64,000 nt of DNA from Catellatospora bangladeshensis (lineage in GTDB: Bacteria > Actinomycetota > Actinomycetes > Mycobacteriales > Micromonosporaceae): assembly GCF_016862575.1 (NCBI RefSeq), contig NZ_BONF01000005.1, positions 124,001 to 188,000 of the forward strand, written 5' to 3'. The notes under the pieces were generated by a model. It was given only the letters and a program-made list of their open reading frames with translations. It had not been told where the DNA came from and did no database searches. The translations under genes and the position numbers were made by a program. Below, piece by piece: positions 15,556 to 24,342 of the stretch. Each line of letters starts with the position of its first letter. The first letter of the stretch is position 1.

Positions 15556-16878
15556 ATGAGACTCCGCCTCGCGCTCACCACCCTCCTCCTCGGCGGCACC
15601 GTCATCGCCGCCGTCACCCCAGCTCAGGCCGCACCCGCACCGGCTCCGGAGGGTGCCGCCGCGGCCGCCGCCGGATACGTCAAGGTCGGCTACTTCGTGC
15701 AGTGGGGCATCTACCGCCGCAACTTCCTGGTGAAGAACCTGCACACCTCGGGGATGGCCGCGAAACTGACGCACATCAACTACGCCTTCGGCAACGTCGG
15801 CCCCGACGGCCGCTGCTTCGAGGCCAACGAGGCGGGGGTCGGCGACGCCTGGGCCGACTACCAGAAGCGCTTCAAGGCGGGCGAGTCCGTGGACGGCGTC
15901 GGCGACGTGGTCACCCAGCCGCTGGCGGGCAACTTCCACCAGCTGCGCAAGCTCAAGGCGATGTACCCGCACCTGCGCATCCACCTGTCGCTTGGCGGCT
16001 GGACCTGGTCGAAGTACCTCTCCGACGCGGCGCTCACCCCCGCCTCCCGCCAGGCGATGGTCGCCAGCTGCATCGACCTGTACCTCAAGGGCAACCTGCC
16101 CTTCATCGGCACCTCGCCGCACGGCGGCGCGGGCAGCGCCTACGGCGTGTTCGACGGCTTCGACCTGGACTGGGAGTGGCCCGCCTCCGCGGGCGAGGTC
16201 GGCAACGTCGTCCGGCCCGAGGACAAGCAGAACTACACGCTGCTGGCCGCCGAGTTCCGCCGCCAGCTCGACGCGTACGGCACGCAGACCGGCCGCTACT
16301 ACTCCCTCACCGCGTTCCTGCCCGCCGACCCCGCGAAGATCAACGCGGGCATCGAGACCTCGGCGCTGTTCGCCCAGCTCGACTTCGCCACGGTGCAGGG
16401 GTACGACCTGGTCGGCGCGTGGGACCCGGTGACCGGGCACCAGTCGAACCTCTACACCACCGCGCAGTCGCCGTTCAGCGTGGACCTCGCCGTCGACACG
16501 TACCTCGCGCAGGGCGCCCCGGCGGGCAAGATCGTGATCGGCATCCCGTACTACGGCCGCGGCTGGTCCGGCGCGGGCAGCGCGAACAACGGCCTCTACC
16601 AGCCGGCGAGCGGCCCGGCGCGGGGCACCTACGAGGACGGCGTCGACGACTACAAGAAGGTGATCGCCAAGCAGGGCGCCGTGTACTACGACCCGGTCGC
16701 GGGCGCCGCCTGGAAGTTCGGCGGCGGCACGTTCTGGTCGTACGACACCCCCCAGGTCATCGCCCAGAAGACCGCCTACGTCAAGGCCAACGGCCTCGGC
16801 GGCACCATGGCCTGGTCCCTCGACGGCGACACCCCCGCGGGTGAACTGACCACCGCGATCCACAACGGCCTCAACTGA
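15556..16878 (+). CDS. Secreted GH18 chitinase
   Basis: The 440-residue protein cleaves beta-1,4 links of chitin. Residues 1-26 form a signal peptide (short basic start, hydrophobic core, P-A-Q-A end). The rest is a single GH18 barrel: H-L-S-L-G-G-W-T-W at strand 3 and the catalytic D-G-F-D-L-D-W-E-W-P, where the Glu is the acid/base. There is no carbohydrate-binding or fibronectin domain. Chitinases of soil actinomycetes are exported to obtain carbon and nitrogen. A TACAGT box at 15536-15541 could be the -10 element, but no clear ribosome binding site is seen. It is divergent from thiE. Confidence 0.93.
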   Translation: MRLRLALTTLLLGGTVIAAVTPAQAAPAPAPEGAAAAAAGYVKVGYFVQWGIYRRNFLVKNLHTSGMAAKLTHINYAFGNVGPDGRCFEANEAGVGDAWADYQKRFKAGESVDGVGDVVTQPLAGNFHQLRKLKAMYPHLRIHLSLGGWTWSKYLSDAALTPASRQAMVASCIDLYLKGNLPFIGTSPHGGAGSAYGVFDGFDLDWEWPASAGEVGNVVRPEDKQNYTLLAAEFRRQLDAYGTQTGRYYSLTAFLPADPAKINAGIETSALFAQLDFATVQGYDLVGAWDPVTGHQSNLYTTAQSPFSVDLAVDTYLAQGAPAGKIVIGIPYYGRGWSGAGSANNGLYQPASGPARGTYEDGVDDYKKVIAKQGAVYYDPVAGAAWKFGGGTFWSYDTPQVIAQKTAYVKANGLGGTMAWSLDGDTPAGELTTAIHNGLN

Positions 16879-16895
16879 CCGCCCGCCCCAAGATC

Positions 16896-16972
16896 GCGTC
16901 GATCTTGCGCGAACTGTTAGGGATATGCCCGGAAGGGGCGTGTCATCCCCACAGTTCATGCAAGATCGACGC
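16896..16972. repeat. GATC-bounded palindromic repeat, family A copy 2
   Basis: GCGTCGATCTTGC at the left is complemented by GCAAGATCGACGC at the right, with inner blocks GAACTGT/ACAGTTC, GGG/CCC and GCCC/GGGC. It matches the element at 14711-14777 closely, including unpaired bases. It lies between the convergent chitinase and ABC-F genes and may act as a bidirectional terminator. Confidence 0.85.
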
Positions 16973-16990
16973 AGGGCTGGGGGTCAGCGG

Positions 16991-18697
16991 TTAGCGGACA
17001 TCCCAGACGGGCTCGGGGGTTTCGAGGACTTCGCCGTCGGATTGGAACAGGAGGAAGCGGTCGAAGGTGCGGGTGAACCAGCGGTCGTGGGTCACCGCGA
17101 CGACGGTGCCCTCGAAACCCTTCAGGCCCTGTTCGAGGGCTTCGGCGCTGGCGAGGTCGAGGTTGTCGGTGGGCTCGTCGAGCAGGAGGAGGGTGACGCC
17201 GCTGAGTTCGAGCAGCAGGACCAGGAAGCGGGCCTGCTGGCCGCCGGAGAGGGTGCCGAAGCGCTGCTCGGCCTGTTTGGCCAGTTCGTAGCGGTCGAGG
17301 ACCTTGTACGCGGCCTCTCGTGCGAGCGACGGGCGGTGTGTGTCGCCGCGCCAGAGGATGTCGATCAGTTCCTTGCCGGCCAGGTCGGGGCGGTCGTGGG
17401 TCTGGGAGAAGTGGCCGGGGACCACGCGCGCGCCGAGCCGGGCGACGCCGCTGTGCCGGACGTGGGCGTGCTTCGCGCCGTCGGCCGAGCGGCCCTCCTC
17501 GTCGCCGCCGTGCGCCTGCTGCGCGAGCAGCCGCAGGAAGTGGCTCTTGCCGGTGCCGTTGGCGCCGAGCACGGCCAGGCGGTCGCCGTACCACAGCTCC
17601 AGGTCGAACGGGAAGGTCAGGTTGTCCAGCTCCAGCTGCTCGCAGATGACCGCGCGCTTGCCGGTGCGGGCGCCCTTGAGGCGCATCTGGATCTGCTGGT
17701 CCTTCGGTGGCAGCGGCGGCGGGCCGGCCTCCTCGAACTTGCGCAGCCGGGTCTGCGCGGCCTGGTAACGCGAGGCCAGGCCGTCGTTGTAGGCCGCCTT
17801 CTGCTTGTACATCAGCATCAGCGCGCGCAGCTTCTCGTGCTCCTCATCCCAGCGGCGGCGGCGCTCCTCCATGCTGTCGTGCCGGGCCACCCGGGCCTCG
17901 TGCCACGACGCGAACGAGCCGACGTGCGTCCAGGCGCTGCCGCCCTCCACCGCGACCACCCGGTCGGCGGTCTGATTGAGCAGCTCCCGGTCGTGTGAGA
18001 CGTAGAGGACCGACTTCTTCGACTCGCGCAGCCGCTGCTCCAGCCAGCGCTTGGCGGGCACGTCGAGGAAGTTGTCCGGCTCGTCGAGCAGCAGCACCTC
18101 GTCGGTGCCGCGCAGCAGCAGCTCCAGCGCGAACCGTTTCTGCTGGCCGCCGGACAGGGTGCGCACCGGGCGGTCCCGGCACTCGTCCCACGGCAGCTCC
18201 AGGATGAGCGTGGACACCGTGTCGAACAGCACCTCGGCGTCGTAGCCGCCCGCTTCGCCGTACGCCGTCAGCGCCTCGGCGTAGCGCAGCTGCGCCTGCT
18301 GCGCGGAGCTGCTCAGCCGCCCCCGGGCCTCCGCCTCGCGCATCGCCTGCTCGGCCTTGACCAGGCGCGCTCCCGCCGCCTGCAATCGCGGCTCCACCAG
18401 CGAGAACGCCATCTCGGCCAGGGTCGTCTCGCTGCCGCCGGGGGCGCCGGTCGCCGCAGACGAGCCGAGCATGCCGATGAACTGGCGCATCACCCCCAGG
18501 CCGCCGGAGCGCGCGATCGCCCCGGTGGGCACCGGCAGGTCGCCGGAGACCATCCGCAGCAGCGTCGTCTTGCCGGCGCCGTTGGGGCCGACCAGCGCCA
18601 CCTTCGCACCCTCGCCGACCCGGAACGACACGTCCGAGAAGAGCACTCGCCCGTCCGGCAGGGTGCACGCCACCCCGGCCACATCCACGTATCCCAC
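16991..18697 (-). CDS. ABC-F family ATPase
   Basis: The 568-residue soluble protein has two ABC ATPase domains joined by a helical linker and no membrane segments, which defines ABC-F. Domain 1 has Walker A G-P-N-G-A-G-K-T, signature L-S-G-G-Q-Q and Walker B L-L-L-D-E-P-D-N-F-L-D. The linker (about 255-330) is rich in E and R. Domain 2 has G-A-N-G-T-G-K-S, L-S-G-G-Q-Q and L-L-L-D-E-P-T-D-N-L-D. Members bind the ribosomal E site and act in translation or in antibiotic protection. There is no resistance or biosynthesis context here, so the specific role is unknown. Confidence 0.9.
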   Translation of the reverse strand: MGYVDVAGVACTLPDGRVLFSDVSFRVGEGAKVALVGPNGAGKTTLLRMVSGDLPVPTGAIARSGGLGVMRQFIGMLGSSAATGAPGGSETTLAEMAFSLVEPRLQAAGARLVKAEQAMREAEARGRLSSSAQQAQLRYAEALTAYGEAGGYDAEVLFDTVSTLILELPWDECRDRPVRTLSGGQQKRFALELLLRGTDEVLLLDEPDNFLDVPAKRWLEQRLRESKKSVLYVSHDRELLNQTADRVVAVEGGSAWTHVGSFASWHEARVARHDSMEERRRRWDEEHEKLRALMLMYKQKAAYNDGLASRYQAAQTRLRKFEEAGPPPLPPKDQQIQMRLKGARTGKRAVICEQLELDNLTFPFDLELWYGDRLAVLGANGTGKSHFLRLLAQQAHGGDEEGRSADGAKHAHVRHSGVARLGARVVPGHFSQTHDRPDLAGKELIDILWRGDTHRPSLAREAAYKVLDRYELAKQAEQRFGTLSGGQQARFLVLLLELSGVTLLLLDEPTDNLDLASAEALEQGLKGFEGTVVAVTHDRWFTRTFDRFLLFQSDGEVLETPEPVWDVR

Positions 18698-18714
18698 GGG
18701 GGCATAGTGCCTGA

Positions 18715-19410
18715 TCAGGCGGGCCCGGGGCGAGTCACTTTCAGCACCCGGAAGCCGCTGCCGCTGGCGTGCCGGTCAGCCTGCCAGCCCTGCTCCCCCA
18801 GCCACTGCTGGAGCGAGTCCGAGCCCTTGTGCTTGGCCACCACCAGCCACGCGACGCCGTCGGCGGCGAGCCGGGGCAGCCACCGCAGCAGCAGCGCGTG
18901 CAGCTCCTCCTTGCCGACCCGGATCGGCGGGTTGGACCAGATCTGCGCGAACTCGACACCCACCGGCACGCCGTCCGGGTCGGCCACCCGCACCCGGTCC
19001 GCCACGTGCAGGCGTTTCGCGTTCTCGGCGGTCAGCTCGCGGGCGCGCGCGTTCACATCCACCGCCCAGACCTCGGCGCCCGGCGCACGGGTGGCCAGCA
19101 CCATGGTGATCGGGCCGTAGCCGCAGCCCAGGTCGAGCAGGTTGCCGGTGGTCCCCGCCGCGGGCAGGTCGCCCTTCTTCAGCAGCACCGTCGTGCCGGG
19201 GTCCAGCCGGGACGCGGAGAAGACGCCGCCGGCCGCCGCCAGCTCGTATTCCTGCCCGCCGATGCTGAAGACGACCTCGCGCGGGCGCGCCGACGCGCCC
19301 GGCTCCGCAGTGAAATAGTGCTCGCCCACCCGCACATTCTCCCCCGAACGGTCGGACTCGCCCGCCGCAGGGTTATTGGCGACTGTGTCGTCCATTACGC
19401 TGTGCGACAT
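18715..19410 (-). CDS. Class I SAM-dependent methyltransferase, RsmC-like
   Basis: The 231-residue protein has the SAM-binding motif L-L-D-L-G-C-G-Y-G and the N-P-P-I motif (S-N-P-P-I-R-V-G) of guanine N2-methyltransferases such as RsmC, which modify 16S rRNA. It is shorter than two-domain RsmC and keeps only the catalytic domain. The start is uncertain: ATG at 19410 shares bases with the divergent gene's ATG, a second ATG lies at 19395, and GTG codons before E-H-Y-F-T-A-E-P are also possible. Confidence 0.8.
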   Translation of the reverse strand: MSHSVMDDTVANNPAAGESDRSGENVRVGEHYFTAEPGASARPREVVFSIGGQEYELAAAGGVFSASRLDPGTTVLLKKGDLPAAGTTGNLLDLGCGYGPITMVLATRAPGAEVWAVDVNARARELTAENAKRLHVADRVRVADPDGVPVGVEFAQIWSNPPIRVGKEELHALLLRWLPRLAADGVAWLVVAKHKGSDSLQQWLGEQGWQADRHASGSGFRVLKVTRPGPA

Positions 19411-21070
19411 GGCTCACGGCTACGGCGCCGGTTCGGGGGACTGGCCGCCACCTTCCCGTCGTGACCCGCGCGACCGAGACACACCCGGTCCCCACACACC
19501 AGGGGACACGGGTGCAGGCAGGCACGGGTCACTACGCGACAGCGCCCATGACTCTGAGTCACCAAGCCGCACCGGATCGCCCGGCGGAGGACGCAGGCGG
19601 GCCCCCGAGCCGCCGCAGAACCCCGCCGCGGACCGTTTCAACGGCTTCGTGGAGCGCAAGCCGCCGCGCGAGCACCCGGGCGGCATGCCCGGCCGCTCGG
19701 GCGGGCGCGCCGCCACGCCGCCTCCGCCCCCGCCTCGCGCGGACGGACCCGGCGCCGACCCGCGCCGCGGATCCGCGTCGCCCCTGGGCTACGACCCGCG
19801 CCGCGCCGCCGAACCGCGCCCCGCCGAACCGCCACGTCGCGGTGCCGCCGTGCCCGGTGAGCCCACCCGCCGTGGTGCCGTGCCCGGCGAGCCGCCCGGC
19901 GCCCGCAACGGCGCGCTGGCGCGCCCGCGGGGCGTCGAGGACCCGCCGCCCGCGGCTTACCGCGCGGCGCCGCCCAACGTCCCGCCGTCGCCGCCCCGGC
20001 GCGGCGGCACCGACCCGCGCCAGCGCTCGGCCCCGCCCGCCACACCGGTCTCCCCTGGCGGCCTGCCTGTCGCCGACCCGCGCCAGCGCTCAGCCCCGCC
20101 GCTCTCCCCGGGCGTCATTCCCGGCGGCGCGGTGCCCGGCGGCCGCCCCGGCACCATGCCACGCCCCGTCCCGGCGAACCCGGGCGCACCCGTCCGGGTC
20201 GTGCCACCGCCGCCGACCCGCCCGACGGTGACCCCGCCGCCCGCGCCGCCGCGGCAGACCGGACCGCGCCCCGCTGCGGCGAGTGGCCTGGCCGCCGCCG
20301 GGCTGCAGCGGCTCGCGGTCAACCCGAACCTGTCCAGCCGCTGGAAGAAGGCGCTGAGCGTGCTCGGCGTCGTCGCGGTGCTGGCCGTCTGCGCGGTCGG
20401 CTCGTTCCTGATGGTGCTGGACGAGAAGAAGGGCAACCAGGCGCAGGCGAACAGCTCGCCGCCGCCCACCGCGACCCCGGTCGACATCACGTCGCGCGAG
20501 GTCGATCCGAAGCCGCTCACCGCGGCCGAGGTCTTCCCCGGCACGCAGATCGTCATCGACCCGAACAAGCCGACCGAGGTCTACACCGTCATCAAGCCGC
20601 AGGTGCTCACCGACTGCCGGGCGGCGGCCAGCGGCGAGATCACCAAGCTGATCACGACCCTCGGCTGCAGCCAGGTCGTGCGCGGCACGATGAAGTCGCC
20701 GAACGGCGCCTACCTGGTCACCGGCGGCATCGTGAACCTCGACACGGTGGCCAGCGCCGAGAAGGCGTACGAGGCGATCAAGCCGATCGTCGACGATGGC
20801 AAGGGCCGCTTCCTCGGGTACGCGCCGGACCGGCAGGCCAAGAAGAGCATCACCAAGCCGCTGGCCCTGGCCTCCACCCACGCGGGCTGGAACATCAAGG
20901 GCCACTACCTGGTGTACTGCGTGATCGCCCGCTCCGACGGGGAGGAGATCGCCGTCGGCGACCCGTTCGCCAAGCAGATCCTCTACGACGTGATCGAGTT
21001 CTACCTGCGCGGCAAGGTCCTCGAAGACCGCGCCACGGACCCGATCGCCCCCAGCGCCTCCCCCAGCTGA
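19409..21070 (+). CDS. Single-pass membrane protein with long proline-rich cytoplasmic region, unknown function
   Basis: I do not recognise the family. Residues 1 to about 300 are low-complexity sequence rich in Pro, Arg, Gly and Ala, with repeated D-P-R-Q-R-S-A-P-P units near 200 and 225. One membrane helix (V-L-G-V-V-A-V-L-A-V) follows near residue 315, then a roughly 210-residue extracytoplasmic domain with two cysteines (D-C-R-A-A, L-G-C-S-Q). The start at 19409 is chosen because TACGCT (19396-19401) lies seven bases upstream, a leaderless pattern. It is divergent from the methyltransferase gene. The architecture is that of envelope proteins whose soluble tail binds partners, but nothing names its role. 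Confidence 0.75.
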   Translation: MAHGYGAGSGDWPPPSRRDPRDRDTPGPHTPGDTGAGRHGSLRDSAHDSESPSRTGSPGGGRRRAPEPPQNPAADRFNGFVERKPPREHPGGMPGRSGGRAATPPPPPPRADGPGADPRRGSASPLGYDPRRAAEPRPAEPPRRGAAVPGEPTRRGAVPGEPPGARNGALARPRGVEDPPPAAYRAAPPNVPPSPPRRGGTDPRQRSAPPATPVSPGGLPVADPRQRSAPPLSPGVIPGGAVPGGRPGTMPRPVPANPGAPVRVVPPPPTRPTVTPPPAPPRQTGPRPAAASGLAAAGLQRLAVNPNLSSRWKKALSVLGVVAVLAVCAVGSFLMVLDEKKGNQAQANSSPPPTATPVDITSREVDPKPLTAAEVFPGTQIVIDPNKPTEVYTVIKPQVLTDCRAAASGEITKLITTLGCSQVVRGTMKSPNGAYLVTGGIVNLDTVASAEKAYEAIKPIVDDGKGRFLGYAPDRQAKKSITKPLALASTHAGWNIKGHYLVYCVIARSDGEEIAVGDPFAKQILYDVIEFYLRGKVLEDRATDPIAPSASPS

Positions 21071-21075
21071 GAGCA

Positions 21076-21123
21076 AGGAAGGGCACCTTCTTAACGCTAT
21101 GCGTTGTAGAAGGTGCCCTTCCT
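21076..21123. repeat. Perfect inverted repeat, terminator or mobile-type palindrome
   Basis: Two perfect 16-base arms (AGGAAGGGCACCTTCT at 21076-21091, complement at 21108-21123) flank a 16-base loop that is itself symmetric (AACGC/GCGTT). It sits between the convergent membrane-protein and truA stops, only six and nine bases from each. It should terminate transcription in both directions. Confidence 0.75.
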
Positions 21124-21131
21124 AACGTCGT

Positions 21132-21974
21132 TCAGGCCTGGCGGACGGCGCGGGCGAGGCCGGCGGGCACGCCGCGCAGGTTGCGGGTCTGGTCGGCGCG
21201 GGCCGCGAACTCCGCCTCGTCCGGGTAACCGACCGCTACCAGGTTCAGGCCGTGCGGCGGGGCCACCACCACGTCGCTGGAGCGCTCGTGGCGGGTCAGC
21301 AGCGAGGCAGGCCATCCCGGCTCGCGCCGCCCGTCCCCGGCCGACAGCATCGCCCCCACCAGGCTGCGCACCATCGCCTGGCAGAACGCGTCCGCCTGCA
21401 CGGTGGCGACCAGGGTGCCGTCGGGCTCGCGCCGCCAGGACATCGCGGTGATGTGCCGGATCGTGGTCGCGTGCTCCTTGCGCTTGCAGAACGCCGCGAA
21501 GTCGTGCTCCCCGCACAGCCCGGCCGCGGCCGCGTTCATCCGGTCCAGGTCGAGCGGGCGCAGCCAGTGCAGGGTGTCGCGGCGGCGCAGCGGGTCCGGA
21601 CCCGGCTCGGCGTCGCAGACGCGGTACTCGTAGCGCCGCCAGAGCGCCGAGAAGCGGGCGTCGAAGGTCTCCGGCACGGCACGGGCGCGCCAGACCCGTA
21701 CGTCGCCCGGCAGCAGGCCCGCCAGGCGGCGCACCAGGGTGGGCCCCAGCGCCGCCCAGCGCTCGGCGGGCAGGTCCACGTGGCACACCTGGCCGAGCGC
21801 GTGCACGCCGGCGTCGGTGCGCCCGGCCACCGTCAGCCCCGTCGGGTTGCCCGGCCCGCACACCCGCTCCAGCTCGGCCAGCAGCACCCCGGCCACGGTG
21901 CGGCGGCCCGGCTGGGCGGCCCAGCCGGAGAAGTCGGTGCCGTCGTAGCCGACGTCGAGGCGTACCCGGACCAT
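21132..21974 (-). CDS. truA: tRNA pseudouridine(38-40) synthase
   Basis: TruA isomerises uridines 38-40 in the anticodon stem-loop. The 280-residue protein carries the catalytic A-G-R-T-D-A-G-V-H-A motif and the Y-D-G-T-D-F-S-G-W start. The ATG at 21974 is preceded by AGGAGGG, which favours it over longer readings. It is the last gene of the ribosomal block and is separated from rplQ by a strong hairpin. Confidence 0.95.
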   Translation of the reverse strand: MVRVRLDVGYDGTDFSGWAAQPGRRTVAGVLLAELERVCGPGNPTGLTVAGRTDAGVHALGQVCHVDLPAERWAALGPTLVRRLAGLLPGDVRVWRARAVPETFDARFSALWRRYEYRVCDAEPGPDPLRRRDTLHWLRPLDLDRMNAAAAGLCGEHDFAAFCKRKEHATTIRHITAMSWRREPDGTLVATVQADAFCQAMVRSLVGAMLSAGDGRREPGWPASLLTRHERSSDVVVAPPHGLNLVAVGYPDEAEFAARADQTRNLRGVPAGLARAVRQA

Positions 21975-21996
21975 CTGGTCTTCCCTCCTAAAGCTC

Positions 21997-22037
21997 GAAG
22001 CTCCGCCCGCGCTGTCGGACAGCGCGGGCGGAGCTTC
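21997..22037 (-). terminator. Strong hairpin between rplQ and truA
   Basis: A 20-base arm beginning GAAGCTCCGCCC is perfectly complemented across an almost absent loop. No T tract follows on the minus strand. It lies 24 bases past the rplQ stop and would limit read-through into truA. Confidence 0.65.
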
Positions 22038-22060
22038 GGTCACTGCTGAGCGGACGGCCG

Positions 22061-22543
22061 TCAGGCCTTGTCCGCGGCCTCGTCAGCCTCGGTCTCGCCC
22101 GACAGGACGGCGACCTTGTCCTCCTGGGCGGCCTTCTTGGCCTGGGCCTTGGCAGCCTTCGCCGGCGCCGCGGGCGCCGCCACCTCGAGCTCCTCGACCA
22201 GCTCGATGATCGCCATCGGAGCGGCGTCACCCTTGCGCGGGCCGGTCTTCACGATGCGGGTGTAACCACCGTTGCGGTTCGCGAAGCGCGGGGCGATCTG
22301 CTCGAAGAGGGCCACGAAGGTGTCCTTCTCGCTGATCGTCTTGCGCACCTCACGGCGGGCCTGCAGGTCGTCCCGCTTGGCCTTGGTGATGAGCCGCTCG
22401 GCCAGCGGGCGCAGCCGCTTGGCCTTGGTCTCGGTGGTGGTGATGCGACCGTGCTTGAACAGCGACGTGGCCAGGTTGGCCAGGATCAGCTGCTCGTGCG
22501 CGGGGCTGCCCCCGAGGCGGGGACCCTTGGTGGGCGTGGGCAT
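22061..22543 (-). CDS. rplQ: 50S ribosomal protein L17
   Basis: L17 lines the exit tunnel region of the large subunit. Residues 1-118 are the conserved domain ([11 protein letters not shown], then N-R-N-G-G-Y-T-R-I). A 40-residue Ala/Lys/Glu-rich tail follows, as in many actinobacteria. The ATG at 22543 is 43 bases after the rpoA stop. It closes the alpha operon. Confidence 0.96.
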   Translation of the reverse strand: MPTPTKGPRLGGSPAHEQLILANLATSLFKHGRITTTETKAKRLRPLAERLITKAKRDDLQARREVRKTISEKDTFVALFEQIAPRFANRNGGYTRIVKTGPRKGDAAPMAIIELVEELEVAAPAAPAKAAKAQAKKAAQEDKVAVLSGETEADEAADKA

Positions 22544-22586
22544 TGGTGCTCCTTGATGTCTTACCGAGCTGCCGAGGCAGGTTCGG

Positions 22587-23609
22587 TTACAGCTGCTCGG
22601 TCTCGCGGTAGTCGTCAGTGTCGTAGTCGGCGTCGCCGTAGGAGTCCACGACATGCGCCGGGTCGAAGTTCGGAGCGGAGTCCTTCAGCCCCAGACCCAT
22701 CCCGGCGAGCTTCATCTTCACCTCGTCGATGGACTTCTGCCCGAAATTCCTTATGTCGAGCAGGTCCGCCTCGGTGCGCCCGATGAGCTCACCGACGGAG
22801 TTGATGCCCTCGCGCTTGAGGCAGTTGTACGAGCGGACGGTGAGGTCCAGCTCCTCGATCGGCAGCGCCAGGTCGGCAGCGAGCTGCGCGTCCTGCGGCG
22901 ACGGGCCGATGTCGATGCCCTCGGCGGTCTCGTCCAGCTCGCGGCAGAGGCCGAACAGCTCCACCAGGGTGGAACCGGCCGACGCCAGCGCGGTCCGCGG
23001 CGAGATCGACGACTTGGACTCGACGTCGATGATCAGACGGTCGAAGTCGGTGCGCTGCTCGACACGGGTCGCCTCGACGCGGTACGTCACCTTGAGCACC
23101 GGCGAGTAGATCGAGTCGACCGGGATCCGGCCGATCTCGGCGCCAGCGTTCTTGTTCTGCGCCGCGGTGACGTAGCCCCGGCCCCGCTCGACGGTCAGCT
23201 CCATGTCGAGCCGGCCCTTGCCGTTCAGGGTCGCCAGCTTGAGGTCCGGGTTGTGCACCGAGACACCGGCCGGAGGCTGGATGTCACCGGCGGTCACGTC
23301 GCCAGGGCCCTGCTTGCGCAGGTACATGCTGACCGGCTCGTCGTGCTCCGACGAGACGCACAGGTCCTTGACGTTCATGACCAGCTCGACCACGTCCTCC
23401 TTGACACCGGGGATCGTGGTGAACTCGTGCAGCACACCGTCGATCTTGATGCTGGTGACGGCCGCGCCCGGGATCGAGCTGAGCAGCGTACGACGCAGCG
23501 AGTTGCCGAGGGTGTAGCCGAACCCGGGCTCGAGCGGCTCGATGGTGAACCGGGAGCGGGTCTCGTTGATCGACTCTTCGGTCAGAGTCGGCCGCTGAGA
23601 GATAAGCAC
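22587..23609 (-). CDS. rpoA: DNA-directed RNA polymerase subunit alpha
   Basis: The 340-residue alpha subunit dimerises to start RNA polymerase assembly. The N-terminal domain has [13 protein letters not shown], and the C-terminal domain (about 250-315) has two helix-hairpin-helix motifs ending in [10 protein letters not shown] chose the GTG at 23609 because AGGAG lies seven bases upstream and the family begins with M/V-L-I-x-Q-R-P; the longer ATG reading adds 14 unlikely residues. Confidence 0.96.
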   Translation of the reverse strand: MLISQRPTLTEESINETRSRFTIEPLEPGFGYTLGNSLRRTLLSSIPGAAVTSIKIDGVLHEFTTIPGVKEDVVELVMNVKDLCVSSEHDEPVSMYLRKQGPGDVTAGDIQPPAGVSVHNPDLKLATLNGKGRLDMELTVERGRGYVTAAQNKNAGAEIGRIPVDSIYSPVLKVTYRVEATRVEQRTDFDRLIIDVESKSSISPRTALASAGSTLVELFGLCRELDETAEGIDIGPSPQDAQLAADLALPIEELDLTVRSYNCLKREGINSVGELIGRTEADLLDIRNFGQKSIDEVKMKLAGMGLGLKDSAPNFDPAHVVDSYGDADYDTDDYRETEQL

Positions 23610-23661
23610 AGGTGAACTCCTATACGTTGGGCGCCCACTATTTGACGCCACGCGTAATGGC

Positions 23662-23690
23662 GGCCGGTACGGCGTGACGCCGTACCGGCC
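23662..23690 (-). terminator. Perfect hairpin in the rpsD-rpoA gap
   Basis: Thirteen-base arms (GGCCGGTACGGCG and complement) flank a three-base loop, ten bases past the rpsD stop. There is no T tract. It may lower read-through or protect the rpsD mRNA end, adjusting rpoA output relative to the ribosomal genes. Confidence 0.5.
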
Positions 23691-23699
23691 AGAGCACTA

Positions 23700-24326
23700 C
23701 TACTTGGAGTAGAGCTCGACGATCAGCTGCTCCTGGACCTGGGTGTCGATCACCTGGCGGGCCGGAAGCGAGTGAACGAGAACCTTGAACTGGCTGGGGA
23801 TGACCTCCAGCCACGCCGGAACCGAGCGGGAGCCGGCCTCGGCCTGCGCGACCACGAACGGCGTCAGCTGGCGGGACTTGTCCCGCACCTCGACGATGTC
23901 GTGCTCGGTGACGCGGTACGACGGGATGTCGACCTTCTTGCCGTTCACCAGGAAGTGACCGTGCTTCACGACCTGACGGGCGTGGTCACGGGACTTGGCC
24001 AGGCCGGCCCGGTAGACGACGTTGTCCAGGCGCGACTCGAGGATCTGCAGCAGAACCTCACCCGTCTTGCCGGACTTGCGGTTGGCCTCTTCGTAGTAGC
24101 CGCGGAACTGCTTCTCCAGCACGCCGTAGATGCGGCGGGCCTTCTGCTTCTCACGAAGCTGCAGCAGGTACTCGGACTCCTTGGTGCGACCGCGGCCGTG
24201 CTGGCCGGGCGGGAAGGGGCGCGACTCGAACGGGCACTTCGGCCCATCGCACTTGCTGCCCTTGAGGAACAGCTTGACCTTCTCGCGACGGCAACGGCGG
24301 CAGTCGGCGCCGGTGTAACGAGCCAT
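23700..24326 (-). CDS. rpsD: 30S ribosomal protein S4
   Basis: S4 is a primary 16S rRNA binder and in many bacteria also the translational repressor of the alpha operon. The 208-residue protein has the zinc-binding form of the N-terminus (Cys9, Cys12, Cys26, Cys31) and the S4 RNA-binding domain (S-R-L-D-N-V-V-Y-R, then G-H-F-L-V-N-G-K-K). It follows rpsK after 16 bases. Confidence 0.97.
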   Translation of the reverse strand: MARYTGADCRRCRREKVKLFLKGSKCDGPKCPFESRPFPPGQHGRGRTKESEYLLQLREKQKARRIYGVLEKQFRGYYEEANRKSGKTGEVLLQILESRLDNVVYRAGLAKSRDHARQVVKHGHFLVNGKKVDIPSYRVTEHDIVEVRDKSRQLTPFVVAQAEAGSRSVPAWLEVIPSQFKVLVHSLPARQVIDTQVQEQLIVELYSK

Positions 24327-24342
24327 GTTTCTCTATCTCCCC

